NCBI GenBank assembly: GCA_035527835.1
Contig: DATKZS010000192.1
Span: 1-40,861, forward strand
Origin: DATKZS01 sp035527835 [NCBI: bacterium]
GTDB lineage: Bacteria > RBG-13-61-14
DNA: 40,861 bases
Direction of reading: 5' to 3'
Made by a program: the position numbers and the translations under genes. Positions 1 to 7,747 of the stretch are shown one piece after another. The first letter of the stretch is position 1. Each line of letters starts with the position of its first letter. Below the pieces are notes generated by a model. The model saw only the letters and a list, made by a program, of their open reading frames with translations, was not told the DNA's origin and made no database searches.

Positions 1-184
1 CCCGAAGGGGAATGATGTGAGTAGCCGGGCGGTGAAACCCCCGGAATGGCGCGAGACATTATCCCGACCCTGAAGGGGTCGCACATCGCGGCCCCTGGTT
101 CAACCCCTTCAGGGTTGATACCTTGTGGGGGCGCTGTTCCGTAGGTTGCACCTACGGCTACTCATATTTCACCCCTTGCGGGGT
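1..184. repeat. REP-like hairpin cluster
   Basis: Four short GC palindromes of the CCCTGAAGGGG / CCCCTTCAGGG type lie at 1-10, 67-79, 102-116 and 171-184. A separate perfect stem-loop (CCGTAGGT-TGC-ACCTACGG) is at 139-157. The pair 139-157 plus 171-184, separated by a pyrimidine-rich 13-nt spacer, has the same layout as another pair at 13714-13759 with different stem words. No gene is visible here. It resembles intergenic REP/BIME clusters dispersed by RAYT transposases; that assignment is inferred. Confidence 0.6.
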
Positions 185-591
185 GCGCTAACAGAGTAGT
201 CTTCCCAATTTTTCTTCTCATCTCCCGTTTTCCCACCCATGTAATTGGTTACATACCGTGTTGAGTCGAGCTCAACCATCAATGCCAAAAGTTATAATCC
301 GCTACTTTTTGCGGGTTTGGCGTTGCAATCTTCAACGGCTAAAATTTGCAGTTGCAAAGGGCAACAGGGGCCGGGAAAGATCGAAAATGGCGATGAGCGG
401 CAAGCTATTGCCGATAGTGTTGAGGGCCGCTCCACCCGTGTAGAGCGCGGATCAACCAGGCCGGAGGGAGTGTTGCGGCAACCTGTTGCCGATATTGTTG
501 AGAGCTATTAAACATGCTCCTCTCAAAAAATGGCGGGGCGTGTCAAGACCAGGATGGCCCACTTAGCGAGCTATGTGGGCTAACCATTGTG
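185..591. other. Intergenic region without a recognisable gene
   Basis: Short open frames exist here but none looks like protein. A degenerate direct repeat is visible: GCTATTGCCGATAGTGTTGAG near 404-424 recurs as GTTGCCGATATTGTTGAG near 485-502, about 79 bp apart. Similar TTGCCGGCAA / TTGCGGCAA words occur at 2575-2610 on the other side of the glutamate synthase-like gene. Their role is unknown. Confidence 0.4.
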
Positions 592-629
592 CAAAAAAAA
601 ACCGGCGGGATCTTCCGACCCCGCCGGCA
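592..629 (-). terminator. Rho-independent terminator of the glutamate synthase-like gene
   Basis: Read on the minus strand, an 8-bp perfect GC stem (CCGGCGGG at 602-609 paired with CCCGCCGG at 620-627) is followed directly by a run of nine T residues (complement of the A-run at 593-601). It lies about 55 nt past the stop of the minus-strand gene ending at 683, so it should terminate that transcript. Confidence 0.85.
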
Positions 630-643
630 TTTTCTTCGCCCTA

Positions 644-674
644 TATTCTATCTACTACCTACTATCTACTATCT
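644..674. repeat. TCTACTA-word tandem repeat
   Basis: Imperfect tandem 7-9-nt words of the TCTACTA / CTACTATC type fill the stretch between the stop codon at 683 and the terminator. It resembles one arm of the word-repeat hairpins elsewhere in the window, but I see no partner arm here, so it may be a remnant. Confidence 0.4.
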
Positions 675-682
675 TTTTCCCC

Positions 683-2269
683 TCACTTGGCGTCAATGAT
701 CTTGAGCGCTTCCTGGCGGTAGGCGTTCATGACGTATGGGATTCCGGTGACCTTTTCGCATTCCTCGGTCAAGGAGCAGAGGTCCTTTCGGGAGAATGCG
801 GGGACGTTCCACTTGCGGGCGCCGGCCATGAGCTGCTGGAGTCCGACCTTGAGCTTGTCCACGGCGCTGAACACGCCGATGGCGCCGAGGGGGAAGCTGT
901 CGGCGTCCTTGCCGTACTTCATTTTGAGGGTTTCGTAGTTGACGAAGATCTCTTCCTTCCTGGAGCCGTACCTGGAGACGGTCTTGGGCAGTCCGCCGTC
1001 GTCGCCCTTGAGCCAGGCGGCGATGTTCTTTCCGACCATTCCAGGGATCATGAGCGCGCGTCCCATGCACACGGCCTTGACGTAGGGGGATCCGAGGGCG
1101 AGGGCCTTGAAGACGTGGTCCTCGGCGGAGAAGCCGCCGGCGAAGGCCAAGTCGGGCACGTGCTTCTTGTTCTTTTTGAGGCGTTTGGCCAGCTCGATGG
1201 CCATGGAATGGAGGTAGATGGGGGGGATGCCCCACTCGTTCATCATGCGCCACGGGCTCATGCCGGTTCCTCCGCCGGCGCCGTCAATGGTGAGGAAGTC
1301 TATGTTGGCGTCGGACGACCATTTGATGGCCATGGCGAGCTCGCGCATGGGATAGGCGCCGGTCTTGAGGGTGACGCGCTTGGCGCCGAGCTTCCGGAGC
1401 CTTGCCACTTCCTTCATGAAGCCTTCCTGGTCCACGAAGCCCATGCGGGAGTGGCGCTCGAACTGCTTCAATGCGCCGTCCTTGAACGCGGCCTGGTTGG
1501 CCGGGTCCTGGGGATCGGGGGTGACGATGTAGCCGCGCTTCTTGAGCTCGAGCGCGCGTTCCAAAGAGTCCACCTTGATCTCGCCGCCGATGCACTTGGC
1601 GCCCTGTCCCCATTTCAATTCGATGGTCTCGACGCCGAGCTTTTCGATGACGTACTCGGCGACGCCGAAGCGGGTGTCCTCGACGTTCATCTGGACCAGG
1701 ATGTCGCCGTAACCCTCGTGATAGCGGCGGTAGGCCTCGACGCGGCGGCGCATGTCGGGGGCTTCCTTGACCTTGCCGTGCTGGTCGAGCTCGAGCTTGG
1801 GGTCAATGCCGCAGACGTTCTCGCCGCAGACCAGCGAGATCCCGGAGATGGCGGCGCCCACGGCGAAGTGGTCCCAGTTCTTGCGGGCGATCTCGGTGGA
1901 GCCGAGCGCCCCGGTGAACACGGGCACGGCCATCTTGACCTTGTTCTTGCCGCCGAACGAGGTCTCGGTGGAGACGGCGGGGAAGGTGGCGTGGTCGGAG
2001 TCGGCGGCCACTCCCTCGGCGCCGAGCGCGTAGCCCATGATATTGAGGTGCGAATAATCCACCGGGTAGTCCTTGTCCGCGCCGGCGGTGACCTCGCCGA
2101 ACGGCCCCGGATACAGGAGCTCGCGGCCGCGGAAGGTCGCCTGGAACATGTCGCAGTTGCCGCGGCAGCCGTCCAGGCAGCGCGAGCAGATGCCCGAATG
2201 CGGCGCCACGTCGCGCGAGCGGTTGTTCGATTGCACGGCCTCGTTGGAATTGGGACGCTGCAAATTCAT
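683..2269 (-). CDS. FMN-binding glutamate synthase-like protein (archaeal-type GltB core)
   Basis: This 528-aa protein matches the FMN/TIM-barrel synthase domain of glutamate synthase, without the glutaminase and C-terminal beta-helix domains. Near the N-terminus it has a Cys cluster C28-x2-C31-x3-C35-x3-C39, which could hold a metal or Fe-S centre. The conserved barrel segment LTIDGAGGGTGMSP, around residues 330-345, is the FMN/substrate signature of the family (GGTG). The start at 2269 is supported by AAGGAGGA at 2276-2283, six nt upstream. Archaeal-type stand-alone GltB proteins work with separate glutaminase and Fe-S subunits; none is in this window, so the nitrogen donor is unknown. It is divergent from an NrpR-type nitrogen regulator, which supports a role in ammonia or glutamate metabolism. 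A promoter lies at 2465-2493 and a terminator at 592-629. Family assignment is strong; exact substrate is not. Confidence 0.85.
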   Translation of the reverse strand: MNLQRPNSNEAVQSNNRSRDVAPHSGICSRCLDGCRGNCDMFQATFRGRELLYPGPFGEVTAGADKDYPVDYSHLNIMGYALGAEGVAADSDHATFPAVSTETSFGGKNKVKMAVPVFTGALGSTEIARKNWDHFAVGAAISGISLVCGENVCGIDPKLELDQHGKVKEAPDMRRRVEAYRRYHEGYGDILVQMNVEDTRFGVAEYVIEKLGVETIELKWGQGAKCIGGEIKVDSLERALELKKRGYIVTPDPQDPANQAAFKDGALKQFERHSRMGFVDQEGFMKEVARLRKLGAKRVTLKTGAYPMRELAMAIKWSSDANIDFLTIDGAGGGTGMSPWRMMNEWGIPPIYLHSMAIELAKRLKKNKKHVPDLAFAGGFSAEDHVFKALALGSPYVKAVCMGRALMIPGMVGKNIAAWLKGDDGGLPKTVSRYGSRKEEIFVNYETLKMKYGKDADSFPLGAIGVFSAVDKLKVGLQQLMAGARKWNVPAFSRKDLCSLTEECEKVTGIPYVMNAYRQEALKIIDAK

Positions 2270-2464
2270 TTTTATTCCTCCTTGTTTTTGGTCTTTTTGC
2301 GGCGAATACTTGCCGTTTTTCTTTAATCTCGAGACGCCGCCGGCGGCACAAGCGCGGGGCAGCGTGAACCAGAGCCGGAGCAGCCGCGGGGAACCAGTTG
2401 AAGAGCATCGAGCTTCATGGTTTAACCGGAAACAGCATACCGTATCACCGGCAATGACATGCCT

Positions 2465-2493
2465 AAACTAGCACAATTGAAAATGCTTGTCAA
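2465..2493 (-). promoter_or_regulatory. Promoter of the glutamate synthase-like gene
   Basis: On the minus strand a consensus -35 TTGACA (2488-2493) is followed by a 17-bp spacer and a -10 TAGTTT (2465-2470). The predicted start near 2458 leaves a GC-rich leader of about 190 nt before the ATG at 2269. That leader carries a repeated AACCAG/CTGGTT word and could fold, but it matches no riboswitch I recognise. Confidence 0.65.
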
Positions 2494-2745
2494 CCTCTAT
2501 TTTGCAATTTTTAGAGATAGTTATGCGCTCCTGAAGCGAATTCTGGCGGCAATTTTGCCATACCAATTGGCCGAATTGTCGGTAAAATTGCCGGCAATGT
2601 TGCGGCAATAGTTTTCAGGGTCATTGGGATGGTTCACGGAGCCGGTACCTTGATTATGGTATTAAATCCGCTTTTTTTAGTGTTTTCTCCTATTCTTTTG
2701 CCGGGATCGTGGCGGGAAAAGGGCGGCAAATTTGCCTGAATCGGG

Positions 2746-2774
2746 TTGACAATCGGCTTTGGTTGCGGTATGGT
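2746..2774 (+). promoter_or_regulatory. Promoter of the NrpR-like gene, abutting its start codon
   Basis: TTGACA at 2746-2751, a 17-bp spacer and TATGGT at 2769-2774 form a near-consensus sigma-70 promoter. The ATG at 2783 lies only 8 nt past the -10 box, so transcription should begin at or within about two nt of the start codon. No Shine-Dalgarno sequence fits, so a leaderless mRNA is the likely reading. Confidence 0.65.
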
Positions 2775-2782
2775 TTGGGGCC

Positions 2783-3790
2783 ATGAACGAGAAGACGGAG
2801 AAGAAGCGTCTGGCGATTTTGCGGATTCTTCAGGAGGCTGACCGTTCGCTGGGGAGCTCGAGGATCACGGAGCAGCTTATGGCGATGGGTCACGAGGTGA
2901 GCGAGCGGACGGTGCGGTTTTATCTTTTGGGTATGGACCGGGACGGCCTCACGGAGAACCTTGGCAAGCGGGGGCGGGTGATCACGGCGGGCGGTCTCAA
3001 GGAGCTGGGGACGGCGCGGGTGTTCGAGAAGGTTGGGTTTTTGGCGGCGAAGATTGACCAGATGACGTACCGGATGAGCTTCGATTTGGCGAGCCGGACG
3101 GGGGCGGTGGTGATCAACCTGAGCATGATCGAGCGGGGCAAGCTCGCGGCCGCGGCACCGCTGATGCGTCGGGTTTTCGCGGCGGGTTACGCGATGGGGC
3201 GATTGCTGGCGCTGTTGGGCCCGGGCGAGCGTCTGGGGGAGGTCATCGTACCGGAGCAGATGGTGGGGATCGGGACGGTGTGCTCGATCACGCTGAACGG
3301 CGTGTTGTTGCAGCACGGCATTCCGACGACGTCGCGGTTCGGGGGTCTTTTGGAGCTCGAGGGCAAGAAGCCGACGCGGTTCGTGGAGATCATCACGTAC
3401 GAGGGGACGAGCCTGGACCCGCTGGAGATTTTCATCAGCTCGGGCATGACCAATTATCTGGGGGCGACGGGGAGCGGGAGCGGGCGGATCGGGGTTGGTT
3501 TCCGGGAGGTGCCGGCGGAGGCTCGGGACCGGGTGATCGAGCTGGCGCACAAGCTGGAGAAGATCGGGCTGGGCGGGTTCCTGACCATTGGCTGGCCGGG
3601 CCGTCCGCTGTTGGAGATCCCGGTATCGGAGGGCCGGGTGGGCGCGATCGTGATCGGCGGCCTGAACCCGGTGGCCATCTTGGAGGAGGCGGGGATCCGG
3701 CAGCACTCCAGGGCGCTGGCCGGTCTCACGGACTACCGCAACCTGTTCCCGTTCGAGGAGCTGGACGAGAGGATCAGGGAGTATCAGTGA
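2783..3790 (+). CDS. NrpR-like transcriptional regulator (winged helix + DUF128)
   Basis: This 335-aa protein has an N-terminal winged helix (residues about 5-70, with LGSSRITEQL and SERTVRFYL) followed by one copy of the DUF128/NRD effector domain (about 75-335). Archaeal NrpR is a repressor of nitrogen-assimilation genes that senses 2-oxoglutarate. It commonly has two NRD domains, so the single-domain form here would have to dimerise. The ATG at 2783 was chosen over an upstream TTG at 2759 because the -10 box (2769-2774) lies downstream of that TTG. The gene is divergent from a glutamate synthase-like gene, so regulation of that gene and of itself is a reasonable inference. I did not find a clear NrpR-type operator (GGAA-N8-TTCC). 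Confidence 0.85.
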   Translation: MNEKTEKKRLAILRILQEADRSLGSSRITEQLMAMGHEVSERTVRFYLLGMDRDGLTENLGKRGRVITAGGLKELGTARVFEKVGFLAAKIDQMTYRMSFDLASRTGAVVINLSMIERGKLAAAAPLMRRVFAAGYAMGRLLALLGPGERLGEVIVPEQMVGIGTVCSITLNGVLLQHGIPTTSRFGGLLELEGKKPTRFVEIITYEGTSLDPLEIFISSGMTNYLGATGSGSGRIGVGFREVPAEARDRVIELAHKLEKIGLGGFLTIGWPGRPLLEIPVSEGRVGAIVIGGLNPVAILEEAGIRQHSRALAGLTDYRNLFPFEELDERIREYQ

Positions 3791-3810
3791 GAGAAGAAAG
3801 AAGAGAAGAT

Positions 3811-3887
3811 AACCACCAAGACACCAAGGGTATTAAGTAAAAAAGAAGACCTTTTATTTCCTTTGTTCCCTTGGTGTCTTTGTGGTT
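3811..3887. repeat. Word-repeat hairpin, ACCAAGACACCAAGG type
   Basis: The left arm 3811-3830 (AACCACCAAGACACCAAGGG) and the inverted right arm 3868-3887 match at 19 of 20 positions and are separated by a 37-nt A/T-rich loop. Each arm is built from roughly 9-nt words containing ACCAAG. It lies just past the NrpR-like gene and may act as a terminator or mRNA 3' end. It belongs to the same architectural class as the hairpins at 25927, 31011, 32711, 33855 and 40549. Confidence 0.75.
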
Positions 3888-3923
3888 GAATTTTCTTGCA
3901 GGGGGTTGGATGAGGAGGGTCGG

Positions 3924-4361
3924 GTGAAGATCAAGATCAGCATCAACGGCCGGGTATATAGCAGTCTGGAGGAGGTGCCGGAGGAGTTGCGGGAGCTGGT
4001 GGATTCGGACGGGGACGGGGTGCTGGACGTGGTGCAGAAGGATTTCAAGGGCGGAGCGGGGAAGGCGCGGGCGGAGGCGGAAGCGCACGGCGGGGTGAAG
4101 AAGGTCGCGCGCAAGGAGTTGCGGGCGGGTATCAAGGAGCTGCTAACGGACCGTGACGGGGACGGCATACCGGACGTGGTCGAGGGGAGCGGCCAGGGTC
4201 CGGTGCGGGTCACGGCCGAGGTGAGCCGGAGTTATACGGTGAACGGGCGGAGGTACGATTCGATCGAGGAGATGCCGGCCCCGGCGCGGGCGGCGGTTCA
4301 AAAGCTCGGGCCGGCGTCAAGGATCAAGGGGTTTTTAAGGCGGCTGTTCGGGCGGAAGTGA
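3924..4361 (+). CDS. Small protein with two EF-hand-like DxDGDG calcium loops
   Basis: This is a 145-aa protein of unrecognised family. It contains an internal duplication: an INGRVYSSLEEVP segment near the N-terminus and a VNGRRYDSIEEMP segment near residue 105. Each sits beside or between two acidic loops, DSDGDGVLD and DRDGDGIPD, of the thrombospondin-3/EF-hand-like type that usually bind Ca2+. No signal peptide or membrane segment is visible, so it is probably cytoplasmic, which is uncommon for such loops. The C-terminus is basic (LRRLFGRK). A GTG start is chosen at 3924 because GAGGAGG at 3912-3918 sits five nt upstream. The gene precedes a membrane glycosyltransferase by 111 nt. The calcium role is inferred from the motif only. 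Confidence 0.7.
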   Translation: MKIKISINGRVYSSLEEVPEELRELVDSDGDGVLDVVQKDFKGGAGKARAEAEAHGGVKKVARKELRAGIKELLTDRDGDGIPDVVEGSGQGPVRVTAEVSRSYTVNGRRYDSIEEMPAPARAAVQKLGPASRIKGFLRRLFGRK

Positions 4362-4370
4362 GCGGGAGAG

Positions 4371-4462
4371 CGCGGGTGAGGCCGCGCCCCTTGAGAGTGG
4401 TGTGGCGCGGGTGGGGGCGGCCGCGGACCTTGAGAGTGGTGTGTCGCGGGTGAGGGCGGCGG
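4371..4462. repeat. 35-39-nt GC-rich tandem repeat
   Basis: Two full units (4371-4405 and 4406-4444) and a partial third (from 4445) each begin with CGCGGGTG. The full units end in CCTTGAGAGTGGTGTG. The repeat fills the gap between the calcium-loop gene and the glycosyltransferase gene; its last part is next to the ribosome-binding region of the latter. Function is unknown. Confidence 0.75.
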
Positions 4463-4472
4463 AGCGGGGCCG

Positions 4473-6113
4473 ATGGAACAGGGTGGGTCAGGGAGCAGCG
4501 GTGGCCGGTTGACGGTCGTTGTGGTGGCGTGGCTGGCGGGCGCGGGACTGCTGGTCCGGGTGTGGGGTCTGGGTTCGTACTGGCTGTCGCCGGACGAGAT
4601 CCTGATTCTGCACATTTCCGGGGCGAGCGGTCTTGCGGGGGTGTGGTCCGGTCTCACGACGCAGGCTCACCCGCCGCTGCATTTTTTTCCGGTCCATTAC
4701 CTGCTGGAGCTGGGCCGCGGATTTTATTTCCTGAAGTCGAGCTCGCTGATTCCGGGCGTCGCGCTGATCGTGGTTTTCTTTTATCTGGGGCGGGAGGTTG
4801 GCGGCGAGGTCCTGGGGATAGTCATGGCTTACCTGGCGTCGTTCGGGTACGGGGCGACGCTGTTGTCGGAGGTGATCTGGCCCTATTCGCTCCTTTGCTT
4901 GTGCCTCGCGCTGGCGTGGTGGTCCTACCTGGCGTACGCGGCGGACGGGAAGAGGAGACACGCCTACGGGTACGCGCTGTTGATGCTGCTGTCGCTTTCG
5001 CTGCACTACTCGGCGGTGATCGCGCTCATGGCGGTGAGCGGGGCGTGGTTCTTGAGGATGGCGGCCCAGCGCCGTCCGGCGCGGGAATTCGGGGAGTACT
5101 TCGCGCTGCACGCGCCGGCGGCGGCGCTCGGTCTTGCGCTTTATTATTTTCATTTGTCGCGGATCTCGGAATCGCGGCGGGAATGGGTGGCGGGGTATCT
5201 GGACCTGGGGTTCGCGCGGAGCCTGCCGGAGCTGGCGCACAACCTTTCCCAACTGGGGTCGTTCCTGTTTCATCCGTGGTTCGCGGCGGCGGCGGGGGTA
5301 TTTTCAGTGGTCGGGTGCTGGTCGTTGTGGAAGTCGCGGCGGGAGGCTCTGGCGGCGGCGGGGCTGAGCGTGCTTTTCGGTCTGGCATTATCCATTTTGC
5401 GTTTGTATCCGATGTCTGGTTCACGGCACAGCATGTATCTTTTTCCGTTCATGGCCCTGCTCTGCGGGTCGGGGGTGCAGTACGCGCTGGCGGCGGCGGG
5501 GAGGTTGCTCCGGCGCGGCGGGGAAGGGGCGGGAGCGCGGGGCGGGCTGAGCGCGGCGGCGGCGGGCGCGGTCATCCTGTCCACGCTGCCGGTGATGGCG
5601 CTGTACGGGCGGTCGGATTTTCTGCGGGAATATCAGCAGGCCGCGGTCTCGGAATTCACGACCGGCAAGCAGGTGTACGACAATATTTTCACGTACCTGA
5701 ACGGGAACGCGCGGCCGGGCGACGTTGTTTTGTGCTCGGGCCAGGCGGGCGACTACCTGGAGTTTTCGGCGGGCCCGGGAAGCGCGCGGCGCGTGGAGGG
5801 CGGCCTTACGCGGGTGACGTGGCAAGGGGTGAGCTGCTTCTACGACCGCGAGCCGTGGATCATCTCGGGCCCGGAGGAGCTTCGGCGCCTGCTCGATGAG
5901 CTGACGCGGGCGGCGCCGGTCCAGGCGGACGCGACGCTGTGGCTCCTGAACATCGGGTACTACAACAACAAGTTCAAGTACGCGGCGGACCGGTTGTTTT
6001 ATCCGTATTTGAAACAGGCCCGGATGGTGGAGCGCGGAGCGGTGGTGATCTATGCGATCCCGGGCCGGGCGGTGGAACAGGCACTGGCGGCGCCGACGCC
6101 TCCGGCGCCATGA
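4473..6113 (+). CDS. GT-C fold membrane glycosyltransferase (GT39/ArnT-like)
   Basis: This 546-aa polytopic membrane protein has about ten hydrophobic segments in its first 380 residues and a soluble, probably periplasmic, C-terminal domain. Two motifs typical of the GT39/GT83 superfamily are present in the right order: SPDE in the first periplasmic loop (around residue 39; the acidic catalytic/metal pair) and HPPLHFF around residue 66. Such enzymes transfer sugars from polyprenyl-phosphate donors to lipids, proteins or glycans outside the inner membrane. GGAG at 4461-4464, eight nt before the ATG, supports the start. The acceptor cannot be told from sequence. A second protein of similar design is at 9943-11940. 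Confidence 0.75.
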   Translation: MEQGGSGSSGGRLTVVVVAWLAGAGLLVRVWGLGSYWLSPDEILILHISGASGLAGVWSGLTTQAHPPLHFFPVHYLLELGRGFYFLKSSSLIPGVALIVVFFYLGREVGGEVLGIVMAYLASFGYGATLLSEVIWPYSLLCLCLALAWWSYLAYAADGKRRHAYGYALLMLLSLSLHYSAVIALMAVSGAWFLRMAAQRRPAREFGEYFALHAPAAALGLALYYFHLSRISESRREWVAGYLDLGFARSLPELAHNLSQLGSFLFHPWFAAAAGVFSVVGCWSLWKSRREALAAAGLSVLFGLALSILRLYPMSGSRHSMYLFPFMALLCGSGVQYALAAAGRLLRRGGEGAGARGGLSAAAAGAVILSTLPVMALYGRSDFLREYQQAAVSEFTTGKQVYDNIFTYLNGNARPGDVVLCSGQAGDYLEFSAGPGSARRVEGGLTRVTWQGVSCFYDREPWIISGPEELRRLLDELTRAAPVQADATLWLLNIGYYNNKFKYAADRLFYPYLKQARMVERGAVVIYAIPGRAVEQALAAPTPPAP

Positions 6114-6157
6114 GGGTTAAGAAGATCAAGTCTCAACATATACCGCGCTGGAAGACT

Positions 6158-6182
6158 GGGGTCAGGTCTCAACATACAACAT
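6158..6182 (+). repeat. REP, GGGGTCAGGTCT family (orphan copy)
   Basis: A 12-nt core GGGGTCAGGTCT is followed by two hexamers in 7-nt spacing (CAACATACAACAT). It is identical to the copy at 6332-6356. A shorter partial match (TCTCAACATATA) precedes it at 6131-6142. Confidence 0.85.
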
Positions 6183-6331
6183 AAGCCTCCTCGCGATGGT
6201 CTGCAACGACTTTTCGGTCTTGAGCATCGTTGCGAAGCGCTTTACGCCCATGCCTACCGCGGAGCCGGTGACGCTGAAGGCAACTCCAACATCAACATAC
6301 CTGATGCCGAGGTTCCGGGTCAAAGAAGACT

Positions 6332-6356
6332 GGGGTCAGGTCTCAACATACAACAT
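6332..6356 (+). repeat. REP, GGGGTCAGGTCT family (RAYT 3' flank)
   Basis: Identical to 6158-6182. Read on the minus strand it supplies the RAYT stop codon and its last codons. It is the inverted partner of 7336-7360, with one mismatch in 25 nt. Confidence 0.85.
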
Positions 6357-7295
6357 AAGCCTCCTCGCGATGGTCTGCAACGACTTTTCGGTCTTGAGCA
6401 TCGCTGCGAAGCGCTTTACGCCCATGCCTACCGCGGAGCCGGTGACGCCGAAGGCAACTCCAACATCAACGTACCTGATGCCGAGGTTCCGGGTCAAGTG
6501 CCAATATGCGGCCAGGCGGGCCGGGCCGTTGCGGCGGGTGGACACGAGCCGTTGCGCGTCCGTTCCAAAGAGCTCGGCGATCTGGGCCAGACCCATGGGG
6601 AGGTCCGGGCGGGGCGATGCCAGTTTGAATTCGGGGACCGTAGCTTTGTTTCCTCGCGGCGGATGGCGCGGGGCGAGGGTCTGCATCTCCTCCCTCGCCG
6701 CCTCCGTCATCGCGGCCTGAAAATCCTTCCAGTAGGCGCGGCGCTCGGCGGACCGGGCCATGAGGTCAGCGGTGTATCTTCTGCGGCGGGCGGCGGGACT
6801 TACGCCGTAGGGTGCGAGCACGTCGTTGGGCCGGAGCCAGTCGTAGCGCGGGCGGGCGCGGGTATAGTCGCGGAAGCTCGACCACTCGTAATCGGCGGGG
6901 TGGTCGGCGATGCGGGCGCGGACCGGGTTGAGATGGATGTAGATGGAGAGGACGCTCCAATGCGCGGTGTCGGCGACGAGCAGAGCCTTGTACCGGCCCT
7001 GGAAGATGTGGCCGGCGCGGCGGTGGCGGCGGTTGAAGCGGATGGTGTAGGTGGCGTTGAGCCAGTGCATGGCGCGGGTGAGGTTGGCGTCGGGGGTGCG
7101 GAGGAAGAGGTGGTAATGGTTGGTCATGAGGCAGAAGGCGAAGATTTTGAGGTTGAAACGGAGGGCGGCGGCGGCGAGCAGGCCGAGGAAGTCCCGCCGG
7201 TCGGAATCATCGAGGACGATGGCGGCGCGGTTGTTGCCGCGGGCGGTGACGTGGTACACCGCCTCGGGGAATTCTATCCTCCACGGCCGGGCCAT
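6336..7295 (-). CDS. REP-associated tyrosine transposase (RAYT, Y1_Tnp family)
   Basis: This 319-aa protein starts with the typical RAYT N-terminus (MARPWRIEFPEAVYHVTARG) and carries the HUH motif TNHYHLF, with the paired histidines that bind the metal ion. It also has IHLNPVRA and GHIFQGRYKA, hallmarks of REP-associated IS200/IS605-like enzymes. The C-terminal ~80 residues resemble a DnaA-type or other HTH DNA-binding domain. The last residues (LMLYVET) and the stop codon are encoded inside a copy of the REP sequence it presumably recognises. It is flanked by inverted REPs at 6332-6356 and 7336-7360. A TTGACT and a TATAAG/TAAGGT box lie just upstream of the ATG. It probably mobilises or amplifies REP elements such as those near 13864, 16460 and 16573. 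Confidence 0.9.
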   Translation of the reverse strand: MARPWRIEFPEAVYHVTARGNNRAAIVLDDSDRRDFLGLLAAAALRFNLKIFAFCLMTNHYHLFLRTPDANLTRAMHWLNATYTIRFNRRHRRAGHIFQGRYKALLVADTAHWSVLSIYIHLNPVRARIADHPADYEWSSFRDYTRARPRYDWLRPNDVLAPYGVSPAARRRRYTADLMARSAERRAYWKDFQAAMTEAAREEMQTLAPRHPPRGNKATVPEFKLASPRPDLPMGLAQIAELFGTDAQRLVSTRRNGPARLAAYWHLTRNLGIRYVDVGVAFGVTGSAVGMGVKRFAAMLKTEKSLQTIARRLMLYVET

Positions 7296-7335
7296 GCTTA
7301 AACCTTATAACAATCCGCGCAGGAAGTCAAGTCGA

Positions 7336-7360
7336 ATGTTATATGTTGAGACCTGACCCC
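7336..7360 (-). repeat. REP, GGGGTCAGGTCT family (RAYT 5' flank)
   Basis: This inverted copy lies 41 nt upstream of the RAYT start codon. Its variable part reads CAACATATAACAT on the minus strand, one base away from the 3'-flank copies. Together they bracket the transposase. Confidence 0.85.
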
Positions 7361-7388
7361 CTTTCGCTTTCGCCGCCGGCCGGGGAGG

Positions 7389-7706
7389 TCATTTGCCCAC
7401 TTGTCTGGTCAGTTCCTTTTTGTACATCCGGCGTCTTGCGCCGAACAGATCGGGCAGTAAGAAGGAGATCAGCGCGTGGATCAGAAGCGCGAAGCCCCAT
7501 CCCATGAGCGACCATTGAACCCACCAAAACAGCGGAGTGGTCATGGCGTTAATGAAGATGAGCAGAAGGTTGACCATAACATAGGCCGCCAAATGGATGT
7601 AAAAAGCAAACTTGGCCTCGGCGCCGGCCCTGGCCCGGATCATGTCTCTCCGGCTCGCCCGCAAGGTTTCGGGGTCTGTATTCGACAAATTCTTTTCATT
7701 TTCCAT
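7389..7706 (-). CDS. 2TM domain membrane protein
   Basis: This 105-aa protein has a charged N-terminal region and two membrane spans separated by a short loop: one around residues 33-54 (FYIHLAAYVMVNLLLIFINA) and one around 61-86 (with GWGFALLIHALISFLL). It ends in a short basic tail (ARRRMYKKEL). The pattern, including the conserved WGF-x5-H in the second helix, fits the 2TM family often seen next to or fused with sensory regulators. AGGAGA five nt before the ATG supports the start. It follows the HTH gene by 41 nt on the same strand, so the two are probably co-transcribed. The molecular role of this family is not well defined. Confidence 0.8.
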   Translation of the reverse strand: MENEKNLSNTDPETLRASRRDMIRARAGAEAKFAFYIHLAAYVMVNLLLIFINAMTTPLFWWVQWSLMGWGFALLIHALISFLLPDLFGARRRMYKKELTRQVGK

Positions 7707-7747
7707 AGTAATCTCCTATAGTTGTCCGAAAGGTAGGGGTCCAGCTA

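Larger units (their letters stand above)
6151..6498. repeat. 174-bp tandem duplication of the RAYT 3' end with its REP
   Basis: The units 6151-6324 and 6325-6498 are head-to-tail copies with about four differences. Each begins with a GGGGTCAGGTCT-type REP (6158-6182 and 6332-6356) and continues into the last ~54 codons of the transposase. Only the right-hand unit is joined to the rest of the gene; the left-hand one is an orphan 3' fragment. Three differences are single-base, so the duplication looks recent but not brand new. Confidence 0.9.

Noticed and set aside
587-2326. Long plus-strand open frame (579 codons) opposite the glutamate synthase-like gene
   Set aside because: Its translation is a low-complexity Ala/Gly/Val/Leu string with no motif, while the minus strand encodes a well-conserved enzyme with a ribosome site, promoter and terminator. 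GC-rich antisense frames often stay open.
2270-2464. Riboswitch in the leader of the glutamate synthase-like gene
   Set aside because: The 190-nt GC-rich leader can fold but I could not match it to the glutamine riboswitch or any other known class.
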